In this document: positions 8,154-12,208 of the stretch, piece by piece
Numbering within the stretch: the stretch's first letter is position 1
Layout: the number at the start of each line of letters is the position of its first letter
Assembly: GCA_030616695.1 (NCBI GenBank)
Contig: JAUWWU010000009.1
Location: forward strand, 1-12,208
Origin: Candidatus Omnitrophota bacterium
Lineage (GTDB): Bacteria; Omnitrophota; Gorgyraeia; JAHIPI01
Direction of reading: 5' to 3'
DNA length: 12,208 nt
Made by a program: the position numbers and the translations under genes
Notes under the pieces: model-generated
What the model was told of the DNA's origin: nothing
The model's database searches: none
The model's input: only the letters and a program-made list of their open reading frames with translations

Positions 8154-8165
8154 GTGTCTGTCCCC
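8153..8165. repeat. GGTGTCTGTCCCC motif, possible repeat half-site
   Basis: GGTGTCTGTCCCC begins at the last base of the pyrE stop. Its reverse complement, GGGGACAGACACC, shares the GGGGAC core with the ends of the 147-bp palindrome. From memory, GGGGACAGACACC-type sequences recur in Omnitrophota and deltaproteobacterial genomes, often near REP-associated (IS200-like) transposases. Here only one copy is seen and no inverted partner was found. This 8154-8222 gap also holds the ATPase promoter but no clear terminator for the pyr operon. Confidence 0.45.
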
Positions 8166-8174
8166 ATTTATAAG

Positions 8175-8203
8175 TTGCAATTATATCTGCAATAACATAT
8201 AAT
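8175..8203 (+). promoter_or_regulatory. Sigma70-type promoter of the V-ATPase operon
   Basis: TTGCAA (8175-8180) is followed after 17 bases by a perfect TATAAT (8198-8203). Transcription would start near 8209-8211, giving a leader of about 20 bases before the ATG at 8232. The -35 box matches TTGACA at four of six positions. The region is A/T-rich compared with the surrounding genes. It indicates that the ATPase genes can be expressed independently of pyr control, although read-through from pyrE is also possible because no terminator is apparent. Confidence 0.7.
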
Positions 8204-8231
8204 TATAATAACATAATAAAGGGTGAGTGAT

Positions 8232-8855
8232 ATGTCGGAAGAGCTAAAAGGATTAATAGAAAAGATACACAAGGAAGGCGTCAAAGCGGCCGAGGGGAAG
8301 GCAAAGGATATCGAGGAAAGTGCCACATGCCGCGCCGATTCCATCGTCGAGAAAGCCGAAAAGACCGCCGAAGATATAATACAGGAGACGCGCGCAGAGG
8401 CTTCTAAAATGAAAGAAAGCGGGGAGGCGTCGCTTAAACAGGCGGGCAGGAACCTCATGATTTCCTTAAAAAAGGAAATAAACGCTATGCTTGAGAAGAT
8501 CGTCACGCTAAATGTCCGCGAGGCCCTTGATCCTGCAACCATGGCAAAGATTTTAGTTTCGCTTATCAAGAATTATAAGGGCGGGGATGCGGAAAAGGTA
8601 ATCGTTTCGCTTAGCAAACAGGACCTCAGGAAGATAGAGAGTGATTTTTTGGCGAAACTCAAGAAGGAAATTAAAAAAGGCATAAAGCTTAAAGCCTCCG
8701 ACGATATACGGGGAGGCTTTTCTATAAGCTACGATGAGGACAGGTCACATTACGATTTTACCGATAAGGCCCTTTCGGAATATATAGGTTCGTATCTAAG
8801 GCCTAAGCTGCGGGAGATCCTCGAAGGCCCGGACAGCGCCGGGAAAAAGAAGTAG
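8232..8855 (+). CDS. atpE: V/A-type ATPase subunit E (peripheral stalk)
   Basis: 207 residues from the ATG at 8232. The first 95 or so residues are Ala/Glu/Lys-rich and predicted to form a long helix or coiled coil; the rest is a compact domain (KVIVSLSKQDLRKIES, then GGFSIS and a C-terminal helix). This is the architecture of subunit E, which pairs with a second stalk protein to hold the catalytic head still. Family members vary a lot in sequence, so position (first gene before DUF2764, A and B) is a main argument. The start is chosen because GGGTGA (8221-8226) then serves as a ribosome site; a GTG at 8223 would lie inside that site. V-ATPase operon gene names differ between species. Confidence 0.82.
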   Translation: MSEELKGLIEKIHKEGVKAAEGKAKDIEESATCRADSIVEKAEKTAEDIIQETRAEASKMKESGEASLKQAGRNLMISLKKEINAMLEKIVTLNVREALDPATMAKILVSLIKNYKGGDAEKVIVSLSKQDLRKIESDFLAKLKKEIKKGIKLKASDDIRGGFSISYDEDRSHYDFTDKALSEYIGSYLRPKLREILEGPDSAGKKK

Positions 8856-8868
8856 CGGAAATTTCAGC

Positions 8869-9393
8869 ATGCCTAGCTACTATACTTACTTTATATCAAG
8901 TCTGCCCATGCTCTATTTCGGAGCTAAAAGCCCACTTTCCTCCGAACGTTTTTTTGATATGTGCGAAAATGTTATCTCGGAAGACGACATAGATATCCTT
9001 AAAAGATGGTGTTCCTTAGAGGATACATGCGGGGATATCCACCCTACATGGAAGAAATGGCGGGCATTTGATACCGCACTGCGAAACGAATTGGTAAAGA
9101 TAAGGGCCGCGCGCAAGCATAAGGATCCCCTCAAATATATGCGCCAAGACGGCTATACAGACCCTTCGATTGCCCACATAGCCATACATGCGCATAGGAC
9201 GCCTTCAATAATAGAGGCCGAAAGAATATTAGATGAAGAAAGATGGCGCATGCTGGACGAGCTTTCCGCAGGCCATCATTTTGATATCGATTTTCTTATA
9301 GTTTACGCAAATAAGCTGGCAATACTTGAGCGCTGGGACAGGATAAATAGCGCGGATACTTCAAGCGAACTGGAAAAGGTAGAGGCCGTATGA
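8869..9393 (+). CDS. DUF2764 protein, probable V-ATPase central-stalk/subunit C-like component
   Basis: 174 residues. The start SYYTYFISSLPMLYFG and the many acidic and aromatic residues fit DUF2764, a family found next to bacterial V-ATPase genes in Chlamydia, spirochaetes and Bacteroidetes, always between subunits E and A. It takes the place of subunit C, which couples the rotor to the membrane ring (function inferred from gene order and earlier family proposals, not from a motif here). No signal peptide or membrane segment is evident. It follows subunit E after 13 bases, and its stop overlaps the subunit A start (ATGA). Confidence 0.75.
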   Translation: MPSYYTYFISSLPMLYFGAKSPLSSERFFDMCENVISEDDIDILKRWCSLEDTCGDIHPTWKKWRAFDTALRNELVKIRAARKHKDPLKYMRQDGYTDPSIAHIAIHAHRTPSIIEAERILDEERWRMLDELSAGHHFDIDFLIVYANKLAILERWDRINSADTSSELEKVEAV

Positions 9394-11141
9394 AGGCAAG
9401 AAAAGGCACGATAACAAAGGTCAGCGGCAATATGGCCATGGTAGAGGTGAAGGACTTTATTGTCCAGAACGAGGTCGCCTACATAACACACGGCGCGGAA
9501 CGCCTTAAGGCCGAGGTCATACGCGTGCGCGGCAAAAATGCCGAGATGCAGGTATATGAAAATACAGGGGGCATCAGGATAGGAGAAGAGGTTGAATTTA
9601 CGGACGAACTCCTTTCGGTAGAGCTGGGGCCCGGCCTTTTAGGTCAGATATTCGACGGCCTCCAGAACCCGCTTCCGCATCTTGCCGAGCGCTGCGGCTT
9701 CTTTTTAAAAAGAGGCGTTTATCTCGAAGCCCTGCCGGATGATACAAAATGGGAGTTTACGCCCCTTGTCAAAAAAGGCGATAAGGTCCGCAGCGGTTCC
9801 AAATTAGGCTCTGTGCCGGAGAAGATATTCAAGCATTACATCATGGCCCCTTTTGGGCTTAATGGCTCCCTTGAAGTAGTCAGCGATGCAAAGAAAGGAA
9901 AATACAACCTGAAAGAGCCTATCGCAACGCTTAAAGACGAAGACAATAAGACCCACGAAGCTTTCCTGCAGCAGATATGGCCCGTCAAAATCCCTATCCG
10001 GGCTTATGCCGAAAAGTTAAAACCGGGCGAGCCGTTGGTCACCAAGATGCGGTTAATAGATTCTCTTTTTTCCGTGGCGTGCGGTGGGACATATTGCATT
10101 CCCGGCCCTTTCGGCGCAGGTAAAACAGTCCTGCAGCAGCTGACAAGCCGCCACGCAGAGGTTGATATAGTAGTTATAGCGGCCTGCGGCGAGCGCGCGG
10201 GCGAAGTTGTCGAGACCCTTAAGACATTTCCGACTATAAAAGACCCGACGACCGGCAAGCCGCTTATAGACCGCACCGTTATAGTCTGCAATACAAGCTC
10301 TATGCCGGTTGCGGCGAGAGAATCCAGTGTCTATACGGCCGTGACAATCGCCGAATATTACCGGCAGATGGGGTTGAATGTCCTCTTGCTCGCGGATTCT
10401 ACTTCCAGATGGGCACAGGCGATGAGAGAGATGTCAGGCAGGCTTGAGGAGATACCCGGCGAAGAGGCATTCCCGGCATATCTTGAGTCGCGCATAGCGT
10501 CGTTTTACGAAAGGGCAGGCATAGTCAGGCTGCATGACGGCACTACGGGCTCTGTTACCATAGGAGGCACGGTCAGCCCTGCCGGCGGAAATTTCGAGGA
10601 GCCCGTTACGCAGGCCACTTTGAAAGTAGTAGGGGCTTTTCATGGATTATCCCGCGAGCGTTCCGACGCGCGGCGTTACCCTGCCATAGACCCATTGATA
10701 AGCTGGAGCAAATACAAAGGTTTTATCGACGAGAAGCAATCCAATAGGGGCCACCGGATATTGAGAAAGAGCAACGATGTCTCCCAGATGATGAAGGTCA
10801 TAGGCGAGGAAGGCACATCGCTTAAGGACTATATCGACTACCTCAAAGGGGAATTTTTTGATTTTGTCTATCTTCAGCAGAATGCCTTTGATGAAGTGGA
10901 TGAGGCGACGACCGCCGAAAGGCAGGCATATGTGTTTAATTTTATTTACGGCATACTCGAAGCGGAATTTAATTTTGAGAATAAAGAAGAGGCGCTGCAT
11001 TTCTTCCAGAAACTAAGGCAGCAGTTTAAGGGGTGGAACTCGGCTAAATGGAAAAGTTCCGAATTTAGTAAGATAGAAAAGGAGATGTCCTCCGTTATAC
11101 AGGAAGCAAGAAAGGAAAAACAGGACGAGATCAATGCGTAA
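9390..11141 (+). CDS. atpA: V/A-type ATPase catalytic subunit A
   Basis: 583 residues, typical of V-type A subunits (F-type alpha/beta are about 470-510). The extra length is the non-homologous insertion between the N-terminal barrel (about 1-75) and the nucleotide domain. The Walker A motif is GPFGAGKT (239-246), followed by [11 protein letters not shown] (267-277), the Walker B strand [14 protein letters not shown] (331-344), and [17 protein letters not shown] (349-365). The GERAGEV form, rather than the archaeal GERGNEM, is what I expect of the Chlamydia/Treponema branch. It hydrolyses or makes ATP with subunit B. Whether the enzyme moves H+ or Na+ cannot be told, as the membrane ring gene is outside the window. 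The stop is overlapped by the subunit B ORF. Confidence 0.95.
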   Translation: MKARKGTITKVSGNMAMVEVKDFIVQNEVAYITHGAERLKAEVIRVRGKNAEMQVYENTGGIRIGEEVEFTDELLSVELGPGLLGQIFDGLQNPLPHLAERCGFFLKRGVYLEALPDDTKWEFTPLVKKGDKVRSGSKLGSVPEKIFKHYIMAPFGLNGSLEVVSDAKKGKYNLKEPIATLKDEDNKTHEAFLQQIWPVKIPIRAYAEKLKPGEPLVTKMRLIDSLFSVACGGTYCIPGPFGAGKTVLQQLTSRHAEVDIVVIAACGERAGEVVETLKTFPTIKDPTTGKPLIDRTVIVCNTSSMPVAARESSVYTAVTIAEYYRQMGLNVLLLADSTSRWAQAMREMSGRLEEIPGEEAFPAYLESRIASFYERAGIVRLHDGTTGSVTIGGTVSPAGGNFEEPVTQATLKVVGAFHGLSRERSDARRYPAIDPLISWSKYKGFIDEKQSNRGHRILRKSNDVSQMMKVIGEEGTSLKDYIDYLKGEFFDFVYLQQNAFDEVDEATTAERQAYVFNFIYGILEAEFNFENKEEALHFFQKLRQQFKGWNSAKWKSSEFSKIEKEMSSVIQEARKEKQDEINA

Positions 11142-12208
11142 GGTCTATACTGATATCATACAGATCGCGGGAGACGTTATAACTGTTGAGGCCGCAGGCG
11201 TAGGCTACCTTGATATAGCCGAAGTTACCACGCGCCACGGTGTTTCGCTTGCGCAGGTCATACGGCTTGACGGGAGGAGGGTCTCTTTACAGGTCTTCGC
11301 CGGAAGCCGCGGCATATCGACAAACGATAAAGTGCGATTCTTAGGCCATCCTATGCGCGTCTCAAGCGGGGATAGCCTGCTGGGCCGCATCTTTAACGGA
11401 AGCGGCGTGCCTTTGGATAAGGGGCCGGCGCTTTCCGAGAATATAATAGACATAGGAGGCCCTCCGGTCAACCCCACCAAGAGGATTATACCCAATAAGA
11501 TGATACGCACGGGTATCCCCATGATAGACGTCTTCAATTCATTAGTCGAATCGCAGAAACTGCCCATATTTTCCATAGCGGGAGAGCCGTATAACGAATT
11601 ACTGGCCAGGATCGCCATACAGGCAGAGGTCGATATTATTATTCTTGGAGGGATGGGGCTTAAGCACGACGACTACCTTTTATTTAGAGATGCCCTTGAG
11701 GAGCACGACGCTTTATCCCGCTCCATATTTTTTATGCACACGGCGGCAAACCCTACCGTTGAATGCCTCCTTGTGCCGGACATAAGCCTTGCGGTTGCCG
11801 AAGAATTCGCCTTGCGCGGCAAGCGCGTACTCACGCTTCTTACGGACATGACAAACTTCTGCGACGCCCTTAAAGAGATAGCCATAACGATGGAGCAGGT
11901 GCCTTCAAACCGCGGTTATCCGGGAGATATATACAGCCAGTTAGCGGCGCGCTACGAAAAGGCCGTGGATTTTGATACAGCGGGCTCCATAACGATCCTT
12001 GCCGCGACGACAATGCCGGGCGATGACGTTACGCACCCTGTCCCGGACAATACGGGCTATATCACCGAAGGCCAGTTTTACCTGAAGAATAAAGTAATAG
12101 AGCCGTTCGGGTCATTAAGCCGGCTTAAGCAGCAGGTAAACGGAAAGACCCGCGACGACCATAGGACCATAATGGATACCATGATCCAGCTTTTCGCGAG
12201 CTATAGAG
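11134..12208 (+). CDS. atpB: V/A-type ATPase subunit B, 3'-truncated by window end
   Basis: ATG at 11134-11136 overlaps the end of subunit A in another frame, and the reading frame stays open to the last base (358 complete codons; full proteins are about 430-470). Recognisable segments are [37 protein letters not shown], the degenerate nucleotide loop [15 protein letters not shown] in place of a Walker A, and [12 protein letters not shown] with [18 protein letters not shown]. The lack of a true P-loop is normal for the non-catalytic B subunit. GEPYN is the variant seen in Chlamydia/spirochaete-type enzymes (family memory). Expected next genes are subunits D, I and K. Confidence 0.93.
   Translation, partial: MRKVYTDIIQIAGDVITVEAAGVGYLDIAEVTTRHGVSLAQVIRLDGRRVSLQVFAGSRGISTNDKVRFLGHPMRVSSGDSLLGRIFNGSGVPLDKGPALSENIIDIGGPPVNPTKRIIPNKMIRTGIPMIDVFNSLVESQKLPIFSIAGEPYNELLARIAIQAEVDIIILGGMGLKHDDYLLFRDALEEHDALSRSIFFMHTAANPTVECLLVPDISLAVAEEFALRGKRVLTLLTDMTNFCDALKEIAITMEQVPSNRGYPGDIYSQLAARYEKAVDFDTAGSITILAATTMPGDDVTHPVPDNTGYITEGQFYLKNKVIEPFGSLSRLKQQVNGKTRDDHRTIMDTMIQLFASYR

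Noticed and set aside
8154..8222. Intrinsic terminator after pyrE
   Set aside because: Only a weak TTGCA/TGCAA hairpin (8175-8179/8188-8192) is present, with no T-tract; it coincides with the predicted promoter.
8223..8231. GTG start for V-ATPase subunit E
   Set aside because: The GTG sits in the GGGTGA that best serves as ribosome site for the ATG at 8232, only nine bases later.

Overview
The window carries a complete de novo pyrimidine (UMP) operon followed by the first part of a V/A-type ATPase operon, all on the + strand and tightly packed. The best guess for the source is an uncultured PVC-superphylum bacterium, most likely of the Omnitrophota type. This rests on four things: PyrR-controlled pyr genes with a class 1B dihydroorotate dehydrogenase (PyrD plus PyrK); a bacterial V-type ATPase in the Chlamydia-like order E, DUF2764, A, B; EndoQ and Mut7-C genes of a kind common in archaea and deep-branching bacteria; and GGGGAC-type repeat ends that I associate from memory with Omnitrophota assemblies. 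The taxonomic call is an inference, not proven by the sequence.

Layout. 2-193: C-terminal end of rsmI. 197-447: pyr control region, with a sigma70-type promoter, a PyrR binding loop, an intrinsic terminator, and an unlisted 54-codon leader ORF that starts just after the binding loop, runs through the terminator and overlaps the pyrR start by ATGA. 444-3232: pyrR, pyrB, pyrC. 3240-3386: a 147-bp imperfect palindrome symmetrical about base 3313, probably a MITE/REP-like insertion. 3398-3853: Mut7-C nuclease-like gene. 3857-3910: a second, different hairpin repeat. 3933-5165: endonuclease Q-like gene ending in a candidate sliding-clamp-binding peptide. 5167-8153: pyrK, pyrD, pyrF, pyrE. 8175-8203: promoter of the next operon. 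8232-12208: V-ATPase subunit E, the DUF2764 subunit, A and a 3'-truncated B.

How the genes work together. PyrB and PyrC take carbamoyl phosphate to dihydroorotate. PyrD with PyrK oxidises it to orotate using NAD+, and PyrE and PyrF convert orotate to UMP. carAB is not in the window. PyrR senses UMP/UTP and binds the leader RNA to switch off transcription. The leader ORF suggests that translation could also feed into this switch. Two nuclease-like genes (Mut7-C and EndoQ), framed by repeat elements, interrupt the biosynthetic genes between pyrC and pyrK. The ATPase genes form a separate transcription unit for an ion-translocating rotary ATPase.

No tRNA, rRNA, CRISPR array or complete transposase gene is visible.
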